DNA of 64,000 nt from NCBI RefSeq assembly GCF_900105135.1, contig NZ_LT629741.1, positions 744,001-808,000 of the forward strand, given 5' to 3'. Source of the DNA: Gramella sp. MAR_2010_147 (GTDB taxonomy: Bacteria > Bacteroidota > Bacteroidia > Flavobacteriales > Flavobacteriaceae). Positions within the stretch are counted from its first letter, which is position 1. Every line of letters starts with the position of its first letter. The notes under the pieces were generated by a model, which was not told the DNA's origin, searched no databases, and was given only the letters and a program-made list of their open reading frames with translations. Positions 36,175-44,926 of this stretch are shown piece by piece. Both the position numbers and the translations under genes were made by a program.

Positions 36175-36268
36175 AAAGGGCTATTTCGGAAGTTACTGCC
36201 TGATCACGATTGCCTTGAATTCAGCAAATCCGTCAGCATGAAATACTTTCTAAATGCCCTTTTTTAAT
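36175..36268 (+). terminator. Possible long-loop terminator between convergent genes
   Basis: AAAGGGC (36175-36181) pairs with GCCCTTT (36256-36262), and TATTTC (36182-36187) with GAAATA (36240-36245), around a loop of about 50 nt. The 3' arm runs into TTTTTTAATT on the plus strand. The unusual size makes this uncertain. Confidence 0.35.
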
Positions 36269-36863
36269 TACTGGAATTTCTAATTTCTTTCTTTTCTTTT
36301 TGCTCTTCCTCTTCCTCTTTTTGTTCCTGTTCCTGTTCCTGTTCCTCAGCTTCTTCTTTTGAAATGAGAGGATGATCTTTAATATTGAGACCTACAATTA
36401 ATATCACATTCGTGATGGTTCCATATAACATCATAACCACAGCAATAAATCCTCCACCAAGTAAAGCCGCCATTCCCAAACTGGTATAGTATATGGTTTC
36501 ATACCAACTGGCTCCCACTTCATTGGATTCACTTATTGGTAAATTGAGCATTAGAAAAGTGATCACCGCAACCACAATTAGAACGGTATCATATTTTGCA
36601 ATCATTAATACATCTTTATAATGTCTATCTGTTAATCTAGATTCAGAAGATCTACTAAGCCCCAGTAAGGTTAGCATAAGAGCCAGAATAGTAGTTGAAC
36701 CTAAAATTACTGTATTACATAACATATTAATTCCAGACATAGAATTTTGTAACAATTCCATAGCTTTATAACCCGAGATCTGGCCTAGAATAAATGTTCC
36801 AGTTCCCATCACAATGGTGGAAACGACACCACCCGTAATAGCTCTTTTCACAATAGTATTCAT
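36264..36863 (-). CDS. Membrane protein with Glu/Gln-rich C-terminal tail
   Basis: A 199-residue protein with four hydrophobic segments (about 8-28, 45-68, 88-108, 125-158) and a highly charged cytosolic tail from 170 on, made of Glu-Gln and Glu-Lys repeats. The (Glu-Gln)n part is encoded by four copies of a 6-bp repeat at 36323-36346. I do not recognise the family; no catalytic or transporter motif is visible. It is monocistronic and divergent from the aconitase gene (84-bp gap). Confidence 0.6.
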   Translation of the reverse strand: MNTIVKRAITGGVVSTIVMGTGTFILGQISGYKAMELLQNSMSGINMLCNTVILGSTTILALMLTLLGLSRSSESRLTDRHYKDVLMIAKYDTVLIVVAVITFLMLNLPISESNEVGASWYETIYYTSLGMAALLGGGFIAVVMMLYGTITNVILIVGLNIKDHPLISKEEAEEQEQEQEQKEEEEEQKEKKEIRNSSN

Positions 36864-36947
36864 GTTAAGTTTTATTTGAGATTTAAATATAAGCTAATTT
36901 GATCATTGACCATTTCCTGAAATTAATTTCAGGGTTAAAACCTGGAT

Positions 36948-39008
36948 ATGGAGGCTAAGGTTCTGTTAAATGGAGATGTTCTTCCACGAAAAGTTGGTAA
37001 TTTAAAGTTTAAATTTCCAACTATGTCAAAACTTAATGTAACACAAAAGCTTATTAAAGAACATCTTTTAGAAGGGGAAATGGAACCTGGAAAAGAGATA
37101 GGGATAAAAATAGATCAGGCTCTTCTACAGGATGCCACCGGAACTTTGGTTCAACTGGAACTGGAAGCAATGGGTTTAAAGAAAGCACAGACCGAAGTTG
37201 CAGTTCAATATGTTGATCATAATCTTCTTCAAACCGATTTTAAAAATGCTGATGATCACTTATTTCTGCTTTCCGCAGCACAACGTTTTGGATTATGGTA
37301 TAGCAGACCAGGAAATGGTGTAAGCCATCCTGTACATATGCAACGATTTGGAAAACCAGGAAAAACCATGATCGGATCAGATAGTCATACTCCAGCGGCA
37401 GGATCGCTAGGTATGCTTGCTATTGGTACCGGAGGCTTGGATGTTGCAGCAGCTATTGCAGGTCAGCCATATTTTGTGAAAATGCCGAAAGTGATGGGAG
37501 TGAAACTTACTGGGAATTTACCAGACTGGGTGAGTGCAAAAGATGTTATTCTCGAAATGCTAAGAAGATACGATGTAAAAGGTGGCGTAGGTAAGGTGAT
37601 AGAATATTATGGAGATGGTCTAAAGCATTTAAGCGCTATGGATAGGCATGTGATCGCCAATATGGGAGCAGAACTTGGAGCCACTACCACTGTTTTTCCA
37701 AGTGATGAAGAAACGAAAAGATTTCTCAAATCTCAGGATAGGGAAGGGGACTGGTCTGAACTAAAAGCTGATGATGGTTGTGAATATGATTTCCACGACG
37801 AGATAATTCTTGATGACCTTATTCCTTTAATTGCAAAACCAACGAGTCCAGGAAATGTGGTGCCGGTTAGTGAAGTAGCAGGTAAACCAATTAGTCAGGT
37901 GGTTGTTGGCTCTTCAGCAAATCCGGGTTTACGGGATTTTTGGATTGCCGGTGCAATCGTAAAAGGTAAATCAGTAAATAATGATGTTTCTTTTGACATT
38001 AATCCTACTTCCAGACAAATGATTCAGAATATGATAGATAATAAAGCTTTTGCGAATTTAATTACAGCAGGAGCCAGATTTCATCAGTCAGGTTGTATGG
38101 GGTGTATTGGTATGGGACAGGCACCAGCTTCTAATACCATAAGTTTGAGAACCATGCCAAGAAACTTCCCAGACAGATCTGGAACTGCAGATGATCAGGT
38201 GTACTTGTGCAGTCCGGAAACTGCTGCAGCCTCGGCTTTAACTGGTAAAATTACTGATCCCAGAGATATGGAAAAGCTTTATGATATGAGTTATCCTAAG
38301 TTTGAAAAACCTGAATTAGAAATTATTAATACCGAAATGCTGGTAGCTCCATTAGAGGATGGAACGAATGTGGAGTTAAAGAAGGGGCCAAATATTCAAT
38401 CATTACCCCATATAGATCCAATTCTGGACAATTATAAAGTTCCGGTTCTATTAAAAATGGGAGATAATATTTCGACTGATGGTATTTTAAAGGCTGGAGC
38501 AGAAGTTTTACCATTCCGAAGTAATTTACCGGAGATTAGTAAATATTCCTATATAGTAATTGATGATACTTTTTATGATAGAGCGATGAAGGCTAAAGAG
38601 GAATTTGGAGGCCATATTGTAGTCGCTAAAGATAATTATGCTCAAGGATCGAGTAGGGAACATGCGGCATTAGCTCCAAAATATTTAGGACAGGTTGCTG
38701 TTATCGCTAATTCATATGCGAGAATCGCGTGGCAGAATCTGGTAAATTTTGGTATTTTACCCCTGGAGTTTTTAGATATTTCAGACTATGATAAAATTGA
38801 ACAGGGAGATATTGTAAAATTCAAAGATCTTAAGAAGGATATTGAAAACCGAAACAATATAAAAGTCATAGTAGAAAAGAAATCTGGTAGTAATGAAGAG
38901 TTTGAGACGAAACATACGATGAGTGATCGCCAGATAAATGTTCTGCTAAAAGGAGGAATTATAAATGATTTTAAAGAAAAATTAGATAAAAAAGGATTGA
39001 AAGCTTGA
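36948..39008 (+). CDS. Aconitate hydratase-family protein
   Basis: A 686-residue monomeric aconitase. Signatures are I-G-S-D-S-H-T-P-A-A-G, the cluster-binding G-C-M-G-C-I-G, and the swivel-domain G-S-S-R-E-H-A-A-L. The position that normally gives the first Fe-S cysteine (G-S-C-T-N) reads V-G-S-S-A-N-P-G here. I recall this in the shorter, LeuC-like aconitase subfamily to which this protein seems to belong. It interconverts citrate and isocitrate in the TCA cycle. The ATG at 37023 (M-S-K-L-N-V-T-Q-K) matches the family's usual N-terminus better; the 25 upstream codons may be leader. A hairpin follows. Confidence 0.88.
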   Translation: MEAKVLLNGDVLPRKVGNLKFKFPTMSKLNVTQKLIKEHLLEGEMEPGKEIGIKIDQALLQDATGTLVQLELEAMGLKKAQTEVAVQYVDHNLLQTDFKNADDHLFLLSAAQRFGLWYSRPGNGVSHPVHMQRFGKPGKTMIGSDSHTPAAGSLGMLAIGTGGLDVAAAIAGQPYFVKMPKVMGVKLTGNLPDWVSAKDVILEMLRRYDVKGGVGKVIEYYGDGLKHLSAMDRHVIANMGAELGATTTVFPSDEETKRFLKSQDREGDWSELKADDGCEYDFHDEIILDDLIPLIAKPTSPGNVVPVSEVAGKPISQVVVGSSANPGLRDFWIAGAIVKGKSVNNDVSFDINPTSRQMIQNMIDNKAFANLITAGARFHQSGCMGCIGMGQAPASNTISLRTMPRNFPDRSGTADDQVYLCSPETAAASALTGKITDPRDMEKLYDMSYPKFEKPELEIINTEMLVAPLEDGTNVELKKGPNIQSLPHIDPILDNYKVPVLLKMGDNISTDGILKAGAEVLPFRSNLPEISKYSYIVIDDTFYDRAMKAKEEFGGHIVVAKDNYAQGSSREHAALAPKYLGQVAVIANSYARIAWQNLVNFGILPLEFLDISDYDKIEQGDIVKFKDLKKDIENRNNIKVIVEKKSGSNEEFETKHTMSDRQINVLLKGGIINDFKEKLDKKGLKA

Positions 39009-39030
39009 TAACTCTGAAATCATAATGAAT

Positions 39031-39064
39031 AAAAAAAGCCCTTGTAAAACAAGCGCTTTTTTTA
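39031..39064. terminator. Bidirectional terminator after the aconitase gene
   Basis: AAAAAAGC-CCTTG and CAAG-CGCTTTTTTT form a stem with loop TAAAA, flanked by A- and T-runs, between the convergent aconitase and ribosome-hibernation genes. Confidence 0.75.
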
Positions 39065-39081
39065 TTTGAAATTTCCGTTGA

Positions 39082-39390
39082 TTAATGAGTGCTCATTTTA
39101 GCTTTTCGCTTTTCGCATTGTCTATCCAGATCTCTTACAGTTTCTGCAATAGAAGCTTCAAAAGAATTCTCATTAGACTGAGCAAATATCTCCGGTCCAG
39201 GAGCACTTAATCTCACTTCTGTGATGTATCCATTTGGTTTTTGATTTTCATCCCTTTTAAAATAAATATTGGCTCTTACGATCCAATCATACTTATTTTC
39301 TAATTTATCTAATTTTTTCTGGCTAAAAGCTTCCAGATTCTGACTTTTGTCAATATTTACAAACTCAAATATAGTTTCCATAAAGTTCAA
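39082..39390 (-). CDS. HPF/RaiA-family ribosome-associated protein
   Basis: A 102-residue protein of the short HPF/YfiA class. The N-terminal strand F-E-F-V-N-I-D-K-S-Q-N-L, the basic K-L-E-N-K-Y-D-W-I-V-R-A-N-I-Y-F-K and the terminal helix A-E-T-V-R-D-L-D-R-Q fit the family. It binds the decoding region of the 30S subunit in stationary phase and limits or stores ribosomes. Met4 is an alternative start. It is a single gene, convergent with the aconitase gene. Confidence 0.88.
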   Translation of the reverse strand: MNFMETIFEFVNIDKSQNLEAFSQKKLDKLENKYDWIVRANIYFKRDENQKPNGYITEVRLSAPGPEIFAQSNENSFEASIAETVRDLDRQCEKRKAKMSTH

Positions 39391-39556
39391 TTTTTATTTG
39401 ATTAAATAAACCTATTTCCAAATGGCTTACCAAGTACCTTAGGCTAGATTTGGCAAAGTTTTAGCACTATTTTTAGACTTCCTGAATATAAGCTTAAAAT
39501 GTACTTAAACTCTATGGAAATATTGTAAAATTCATGCTGAGCCGTTCGTTATCTCG

Positions 39557-39564
39557 TAGTTTTG
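39557..39564 (+). promoter_or_regulatory. Bacteroidota -7 box (TAGTTTTG) before the deaminase gene
   Basis: TAGTTTTG fits TAnnTTTG, 7 nt upstream of the ATG at 39572. This implies a near-leaderless transcript. Confidence 0.4.
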
Positions 39565-39571
39565 CTAAGTT

Positions 39572-40021
39572 ATGAAAACAAAAGATTTACAAAAGAAGAT
39601 GATGAGCAGGGCTTTAGAATTAGCCCGGGAAGGAAGGGATATGGAAAATGGTGGTCCTTTTGGTGCAGTGATTACCAGGGGAGATGAAATTATTGCTGAA
39701 TCCCGTAATGAAGTTCTTAGTAAAGGAGATTGTACCCAGCATGCTGAATTGAAAGCCATACAGAGAGCTTGCAGAAAATTGAATACCCGTAGTCTACAGG
39801 GATGTGTTCTTTTTACCAGTTGCGAACCTTGTATGATGTGTTTAGGAGCTGCTTATTGGGCAGATTTTGATTATATCTACTTTGGGGCTTCAGCTGAAGA
39901 TGCCAGGGAATATGGTTTTAAGTACAGCGAAATGTATTATGATTCAATAGCCGAAAAAAGACATAGAGAATTTAAGATGATACAATTATGCCGAAAAGAG
40001 GCTATTGAAATATGGTCTTAA
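39572..40021 (+). CDS. Nucleoside/guanine deaminase (CDA fold)
   Basis: A 149-residue cytidine-deaminase-fold enzyme. The zinc site is intact: H-A-E (His and catalytic Glu) and C-E-P-C-M-M-C. The C-terminal half with D-D-I/Y-F-G-A-S and Y-Y-D-S-I resembles Bacillus GuaD guanine deaminase more than TadA. It most likely deaminates guanine to xanthine; tRNA adenosine deamination is less likely. It is monocistronic, with its own promoter-like box and terminator. Confidence 0.85.
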   Translation: MKTKDLQKKMMSRALELAREGRDMENGGPFGAVITRGDEIIAESRNEVLSKGDCTQHAELKAIQRACRKLNTRSLQGCVLFTSCEPCMMCLGAAYWADFDYIYFGASAEDAREYGFKYSEMYYDSIAEKRHREFKMIQLCRKEAIEIWS

Positions 40022-40067
40022 ATAACTGAAGAGATTCAACATTAAAAAGAGCTATCAAATCAAGCTG

Positions 40068-40102
40068 ATCCGGAAGCAATATCCTGTTTCCGGATTTTTT
40101 AT
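40068..40102 (+). terminator. Intrinsic terminator after the deaminase gene
   Basis: ATCCGGAA (40068-40075) pairs with TTCCGGAT (40088-40095), followed by TTTTTATTTT. Confidence 0.85.
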
Positions 40103-40135
40103 TTTAAACTTATATTTAAAGAAACTTTAGAACAA

Positions 40136-40987
40136 TTGGAAAAAGAAGAAATAGAGCAGAAAAAAGTAGACCAAGAATTAGAAAAATCTGAAAGTAATGA
40201 TGGTACAAAAACAAAAACCCACGGTGAGATCCTAAAAGAACAAATAATTGAAGGCTGTGAGACCTATGATAGAAGTAAAAGGAGCATTCTTTTGAGTTCC
40301 TTTACTGCGGGATTAGAAATAGGTTTTAGTTTTCTAATGATCTGCTCTGTTTTCTTTTATTTTGAAGGAAAGGTCGCCGAAGAAACTGTGTTTAAATTTA
40401 TAGCCCTGGTTTATCCAATTGGCTTTATAATGGTCGTGCTGGGACAATCTATTTTATTTACAGAGCAAACATCTCTGCTAACCCTCCCAGTATTAAATGG
40501 CAAAAGAAGTATTTTTAGTTTATTCGGAATTTGGGGTATAGTAATTTTTGGAAATTTAGTAGGAGGGATGCTCATAGCATTAACCCTATCCTGGATTGGG
40601 CCAAATTTAGGTATATTTGATGTTGAGACCATTGCTAAAGTTGGAGAACATTTTGTAGACTATGATATTGCTACCATACTTGTAAGTGCTATGCTTGCCG
40701 GTTGGTTAATGGGGTTACTTAGCTGGTTGGTAACTTCTTCAAAAGAGACTACGGCAGAGATCTTTATAATTTATATAATTACTGCGATTATGGGATTTAC
40801 AGGATTACACCATAGTATTATTGGTCATATAGAAATATTTGCCGGTATGTTGGTTTCACCAAATATTGACTTTCTGACTTATTTAAAAACACTGGTCACC
40901 GCTCTAATTGGAAATGCTCTTGGCGCTACTATTTTTGTGGCATTGTTAAAGTACAGAGCTTTTGTTTTCAATGTGAAAATACCTTGA
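40136..40987 (+). CDS. Formate/nitrite transporter (FNT) family channel, YfdC-like
   Basis: A 283-residue protein with a Lys/Glu-rich cytosolic head (1-45) and six hydrophobic segments. The helix-proximal S-S-F-T-A-G-L-E-I-G-F-S and the later G-N-x-x-G-G and G-N-A-L-G-A segments fit FNT channels, nearest to the YfdC subgroup with long N-termini. The substrate (formate, nitrite or other small anions) is unresolved. The start codon appears to be TTG at 40136; the frame stays open upstream without ATG, and the next internal Met lies in the first membrane helix. Confidence 0.8.
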   Translation: MEKEEIEQKKVDQELEKSESNDGTKTKTHGEILKEQIIEGCETYDRSKRSILLSSFTAGLEIGFSFLMICSVFFYFEGKVAEETVFKFIALVYPIGFIMVVLGQSILFTEQTSLLTLPVLNGKRSIFSLFGIWGIVIFGNLVGGMLIALTLSWIGPNLGIFDVETIAKVGEHFVDYDIATILVSAMLAGWLMGLLSWLVTSSKETTAEIFIIYIITAIMGFTGLHHSIIGHIEIFAGMLVSPNIDFLTYLKTLVTALIGNALGATIFVALLKYRAFVFNVKIP

Positions 40988-41135
40988 TTCAATATGGAAG
41001 ATATGAATTACAATATTTCTTTCACGTATATTAATTTTAGAGTTGAATAGTAAAAGTAGAATTTTTAGATATCCACCTTTTTTTCTAAAGATAGAATTAA
41101 AGATCGAGGTATAGTATATAATTATATACCAGACA

Positions 41136-41168
<33 letters not shown>

Positions 41169-41217
41169 TTCAAAACGTATTAAGGAAATATAGACTACAA
41201 TTAAAAAATCAAAAACA

Positions 41218-41709
41218 CTATTTAAGGTACTTCTGATATTGATCCTGTAAAATGGCTAGTTTGGGCTCTATATACTTTGTACAAAAAGGTCTTTCAGGAT
41301 CTGTTTGATAATAATTTTTAATTTCCTCTCTGGACGTTTTAAAAGAACCGAAAAAATAAGCTTTGGTAATAATTTTGTTTTTAGGATTGATTTCAAATTC
41401 TAATAATTTAGAATTCACTTCATGATATTGTAGATGTGAAAATACATAGATCGCAGATAAATATTTAGATCTCATACTATGATCTGAAGTGCTTTTATGG
41501 GTTCGAAGATGTATTTCCACCAACTTTTTCAGACCTATTACATCAGGATTAAAATAAACTAACACACCTTCAGAGAACTTTTCAGGTTTCATGGTAGTTG
41601 AAACATAGCCCTGATCTACCTTTTCCACTCCTTTTAAAGACTGAAAAACAGCTTCAGTACACCAATGACAACCACCGCCAAATCCGATTTTTTCTACTTC
41701 CTTGTTCAC
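41218..41709 (-). CDS. msrA: Peptide methionine sulfoxide reductase MsrA
   Basis: A 163-residue MsrA with the active-site motif G-G-G-C-H-W-C-T-E (catalytic Cys14). The common form is G-C-F-W-C, so Phe is replaced by His. The conserved Y-x-x-A-I-Y and the C-terminal K-Y-I-x-P-K are present. It reduces methionine-S-sulfoxide in proteins with thioredoxin. The cysteine at 'P-F-C-T' is a plausible resolving residue together with Cys17. No MsrB is adjacent. It lies 30 nt downstream of the PepSY-like lipoprotein gene. Confidence 0.88.
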   Translation of the reverse strand: MNKEVEKIGFGGGCHWCTEAVFQSLKGVEKVDQGYVSTTMKPEKFSEGVLVYFNPDVIGLKKLVEIHLRTHKSTSDHSMRSKYLSAIYVFSHLQYHEVNSKLLEFEINPKNKIITKAYFFGSFKTSREEIKNYYQTDPERPFCTKYIEPKLAILQDQYQKYLK

Positions 41710-41739
41710 AATTAGGATAAATTTTTAGATATAGAAAAT

Positions 41740-42183
41740 TTATTTATCAATCACTGTCCCATCTCCACGAAACATGACATCTTTATTCTTACCTTTTTGC
41801 TTAAATTCTACATCATAAAACTCTCCATATTTTGCACTAACTACGTGCTCAACTTCTGTGATTTCATATTCTGAATAATTGTTCTTAATTTCTTTTTTAA
41901 TCGCTTCAGGCAAATTTTTTTCTTTAATATCATTTTCAGTTTCTATCCAGGAACCATCTTCGTTAAAATCAGCTCTATATTTTTCGCCATCTTGTTTAAA
42001 TTGGGATTCCCAGTACCCATGATCATCCAATTTCCAGTCGGGATCATTTTCTCCGGGATATTTCTTCTGAAAAGACATTTGAACAGCTTCTGGAGCAGAA
42101 TTTTCAGTATCTTCTTTATTCTCCTGGCAGCTTACTAATCCAGTCATGAAACATCCTGTAATTAACATCGATATCTTTTTCAT
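41740..42183 (-). CDS. PepSY-like (DUF2874-type) lipoprotein
   Basis: A 147-residue lipoprotein with lipobox L-V-S-C (Cys19) and an acidic linker. Two PepSY-like repeats follow, recognisable by F-x-K-K-Y-P-G, W-x-x-x-x-Y-W-E-x-x-F and F-N-E-D-G-S-W, then I-K-N-N-Y-S-E-Y-E-I and V-E-F-K-Q-K-G-K. Such small periplasmic proteins are common in Bacteroidota and may inhibit proteases or bind metal; the role here is unknown. It is possibly co-transcribed with msrA. Confidence 0.75.
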   Translation of the reverse strand: MKKISMLITGCFMTGLVSCQENKEDTENSAPEAVQMSFQKKYPGENDPDWKLDDHGYWESQFKQDGEKYRADFNEDGSWIETENDIKEKNLPEAIKKEIKNNYSEYEITEVEHVVSAKYGEFYDVEFKQKGKNKDVMFRGDGTVIDK

Positions 42184-42273
42184 AATTTTAATTTTCTCTA
42201 AAATTAAAAGTTCATTTAAAAGTTTTGCACTAACAAAATCATAAAATATAATCTATAATTTTTTGAAGAATTA

Positions 42274-43302
42274 CTAGTAAACCTGAACCAGTAATTTACC
42301 TTTATTAATCCCATCAAAAAGCCCGCTTAATGCTGTCGGTAAATTTTCAAAACCATTAATAATAGTTTCTTCATATTTTAATTCTCCAGAGTTTACCCAT
42401 GGCGACATTTCATCCAACATTTCCGGCATTCTTTCTTTATAATCCCTTGAGAGAATTCCCTGTATAGTTGCCCGGGTATATAGCATCTTGTGAAGAAATC
42501 TTGGGCCCATTCCTGGCTCATCCAAACCATGATTGTATTGAGATATTTGTCCGCAAATAAGGATTCTCGCTTTTTTATTTATGAGGTTAAAAACAGCGTC
42601 TGTGATATTTCCTCCTACATTATCATAATAAACGTCTATACCATCTGGACATGCATTTTGAAGTGCCTTTGTCATGGCATTCAGGCTATTATTTTCTTTA
42701 TAATTTATAGCAGCGTCAATTCCAATTTCATTTTTAAGATAATCCAGCTTTTCCTGAGTGCCTGCTGTACCAACAACCCTGCAACCTTTTATTTTTGCGA
42801 TTTGGACAACAATTGAGCCAACAGCTCCTGCCGCTCCACTTACAACCACTGTATCTGATGATTTTAGCTTTCCAGCTTCAAGTAGTCCAAAATATGCAAC
42901 ACGTGCGGGCATACCCAGTACTCCAAGCGATGTTGATATAGGTGCTTTTTCAGGATATAGTAATCTAGCATCGCTCTCATTTATTATAGCATATTCCTGC
43001 CAACCGCTATAAGCGTTTACAAAATCGCCGGACTTGAATTTTGCTGATGAAGATTCAATTACCTCCCCTACTACTCCACCGCCCTGGAGGGTATTTAATG
43101 CCTGTGGTTTTTCCCAGGTATCATGAATGGACTGGTGAATTCTCATGTAAGGATCTACGCTTATATATTTCGATTTTATAAGTATTTCTCCGGCTTGCAT
43201 CTTTGAACTGTCAAGAGACTCTGTTCTAAGTTTATAGTTCTCCTTACCAATCTGGGCTTCAGGTCTTTTTATGTAGTACCACTGGCTATTTTGTATCGTC
43301 AT
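42274..43302 (-). CDS. NADP-dependent zinc-free MDR oxidoreductase (CurA/LTB4DH-like)
   Basis: A 342-residue medium-chain dehydrogenase of the leukotriene B4 dehydrogenase / curcumin reductase group. The nucleotide-binding A-A-G-A-V-G-S-I-V-V-Q-I-A-K and the downstream G-T-A-G-T-Q-E-K-L are clear, and the catalytic zinc ligands of alcohol dehydrogenases are lacking. It reduces the double bond of alpha,beta-unsaturated aldehydes or ketones with NADPH. It lies 62 nt downstream of an ArsR regulator on the same strand, so it is the regulator's likely target. Confidence 0.88.
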   Translation of the reverse strand: MTIQNSQWYYIKRPEAQIGKENYKLRTESLDSSKMQAGEILIKSKYISVDPYMRIHQSIHDTWEKPQALNTLQGGGVVGEVIESSSAKFKSGDFVNAYSGWQEYAIINESDARLLYPEKAPISTSLGVLGMPARVAYFGLLEAGKLKSSDTVVVSGAAGAVGSIVVQIAKIKGCRVVGTAGTQEKLDYLKNEIGIDAAINYKENNSLNAMTKALQNACPDGIDVYYDNVGGNITDAVFNLINKKARILICGQISQYNHGLDEPGMGPRFLHKMLYTRATIQGILSRDYKERMPEMLDEMSPWVNSGELKYEETIINGFENLPTALSGLFDGINKGKLLVQVY

Positions 43303-43364
43303 TTATATGTAAGTGTTTTATCTATAAATCGAGATATATAGATTTATTTTAGGTTTAAAAAAAA

Positions 43365-43667
43365 TTATATGGTTGTTTTCAATGCGTTTATATATTCTGT
43401 AATTACTTTCTCATTCCTTTTATAATAGGTCCATTTGCCATGTCTGGTTGGTATTATAAGAGAGGCTTTCTGCATCTGGGTTAAATATGTTGAAATAGTA
43501 GATTGGGATAATCCCGCCCTTTCTCTTATATGCTGAACACATACCCCATCATTAAAATGGCCAAGATCTGCATGAGGTTTGAAATTAGCATCTGGATCTT
43601 TTAACCACCTAAGGATATTCATCCTGGTTTCATTAGAAAGAGCTTTATTAATTTCAATTATTTCCAT
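43365..43667 (-). CDS. ArsR-family winged-helix transcriptional repressor
   Basis: About 100 residues from the ATG giving M-E-I-I-E-I-N-K-A-L-S-N-E-T-R; five further codons are open upstream. The helix-turn-helix spans roughly residues 45-75, with the recognition helix around A-G-L-S-Q-S-T-I-S-T-Y-L. A C-V-Q-H pair is the only visible metal-ligand-like motif, and the classic ELCVCDL box is missing, so redox or small-molecule sensing is possible. It directly precedes the MDR oxidoreductase gene and is divergent from a GNAT gene. Confidence 0.85.
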   Translation of the reverse strand: MEIIEINKALSNETRMNILRWLKDPDANFKPHADLGHFNDGVCVQHIRERAGLSQSTISTYLTQMQKASLIIPTRHGKWTYYKRNEKVITEYINALKTTI

Positions 43668-43771
43668 GGCACAAATATACAAATCATAAACAAATCGACA
43701 AATTCAGATATATGGATTTTAGCGAGGGTTCTGAAAAATTGCTATAACTTTATACTCTTAATAATATTACC

Positions 43772-44227
43772 ATGGTAAAAATCCTGAAGACCAATTCCAG
43801 TAATTCAGATTTCATAGAACTTGTAAATGAACTTGATGCTTATCTGGCAATATCTGATGGAGATGAACACGAATTCTACGACCAGTTTAATAAGTTAGAC
43901 GCTATCGAGCACGTAATTATTCTTTATGAAAACAATACACCTGTTGCATGTGGTGCAATAAAAAAGTATTCGGAATCTGCAGTTGAAATTAAAAGGATGT
44001 ACGTAATACCAATTTCCAGGAATAAGGGATATGCCAGTAAAATTCTGGAATTTCTGGAAGTTTGGGCTAAAGAATTAGGATATAGAAAATGTATTCTTGA
44101 AACCGGGCATAGACAAAAGGAAGCGATAGGCTTATATCATAGGAATAACTATAATTTAATTCCAAATTACTCTCCATATGAACATAGGGAAAACAGCCGG
44201 TGCTTTGAAAAGATTCTGGACAGTTAG
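43772..44227 (+). CDS. GNAT-family N-acetyltransferase
   Basis: A 151-residue acetyltransferase. The acetyl-CoA pyrophosphate loop is seen as I-S-R-N-K-G-Y-A-S-K, and the beta4 segment V-E-I-K-R-M-Y-V precedes it as usual. The C-terminal E-T-G-H-R-Q-K-E-A-I-G-L-Y is typical of the family. The substrate is unknown. The gene is divergent from the ArsR gene and ends near the cold-shock array terminator. Confidence 0.87.
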   Translation: MVKILKTNSSNSDFIELVNELDAYLAISDGDEHEFYDQFNKLDAIEHVIILYENNTPVACGAIKKYSESAVEIKRMYVIPISRNKGYASKILEFLEVWAKELGYRKCILETGHRQKEAIGLYHRNNYNLIPNYSPYEHRENSRCFEKILDS

Positions 44228-44270
44228 AATGCTAAAGTGTAAACTATTTCATCAGGTTCTCACTTTAAAG

Positions 44271-44300
44271 TATAAAAAAAGCCATCTATAAAGATGGCTT
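44271..44300 (-). terminator. Terminator of the distal cold-shock gene
   Basis: AGCCATCT (44280-44287) and AGATGGCT (44292-44299) pair with loop ATAA. On the minus strand the stem runs into TTTTTTTATA, ending transcription of the first cold-shock gene. Confidence 0.8.
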
Positions 44301-44324
44301 CTGTTTTTAAAAAGAATAAACTAA

Positions 44325-44519
44325 TTAGTCAATTAGCTCAACATTAATTGCGTTTAATCCTTTTTTTCCCTGTTCAGTTTCGAACTGAACTTTATCATCT
44401 TCACGAATATCATCAATAAGTCCACTTGAGTGTACAAAGATGTCTTCGTTTGATCCTTCAGCTTGAATAAAACCAAATCCTTTGGTAGTATTGAAAAACT
44501 TTACTTTACCTTCTTGCAT
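44325..44519 (-). CDS. Cold-shock protein (CspA family), copy 1
   Basis: A 64-residue single cold-shock domain. RNP1 (K-G-F-G-F-I) and RNP2 (D-I-F-V-H) are intact. It binds single-stranded nucleic acid and acts as an RNA chaperone. This is the most diverged of three tandem copies: it has T-T-K for N-T-K, an E-G-S insertion-site change and I-N-V-E-L-I-D at the end. Each copy has its own leader of about 100 nt. Confidence 0.93.
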   Translation of the reverse strand: MQEGKVKFFNTTKGFGFIQAEGSNEDIFVHSSGLIDDIREDDKVQFETEQGKKGLNAINVELID

Positions 44520-44626
44520 TACTATATATATTATATTGTTTTAATTGCCGTTTAAGATTATAGATCACACGGCAGGCGATCTTACAATTTTTAAAATCTC
44601 TGAAAAATAGAGTTTAAAAAAATTAC

Positions 44627-44821
44627 TTAGTCAATTACTTCAACGTTTACAGCGTTAAGGCCTTTTTTGCCTTGCTCAACTTCGAACTGTACTCTATCGT
44701 CTTCGCGAATTTCGTCGATAAGACCAGATGAGTGTACGAAGATGTCTTCGTTTGAATCGTCAGCTTTAATAAAACCAAATCCTTTGGTATTATTGAAAAA
44801 CTTTACTTTACCTTCTTGCAT
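44627..44821 (-). CDS. Cold-shock protein (CspA family), copy 2
   Basis: A 64-residue cold-shock domain with RNP1 K-G-F-G-F-I and RNP2 D-I-F-V-H. The protein is identical to copy 3. The two genes differ at only three synonymous bases across the coding region and share most of the leader, so this is a recent tandem duplication of about 300 bp. It is expected to act as an RNA chaperone, possibly cold-induced through its structured leader. Confidence 0.93.
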   Translation of the reverse strand: MQEGKVKFFNNTKGFGFIKADDSNEDIFVHSSGLIDEIREDDRVQFEVEQGKKGLNAVNVEVID

Positions 44822-44926
44822 TACTATACTTATTAATTGTTACAAATTTGCCGTTCTTGTTTTAAGATCGTACGACATCCAATCTATATTATTTTCAGAA
44901 ATCAAGTGAAATCTTAAAATAATTAG

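Noticed and set aside
42490..43012. Two plus-strand frames opposite the MDR oxidoreductase
   Set aside because: The minus-strand oxidoreductase is unmistakable over the whole region; the opposite frames lack any domain.
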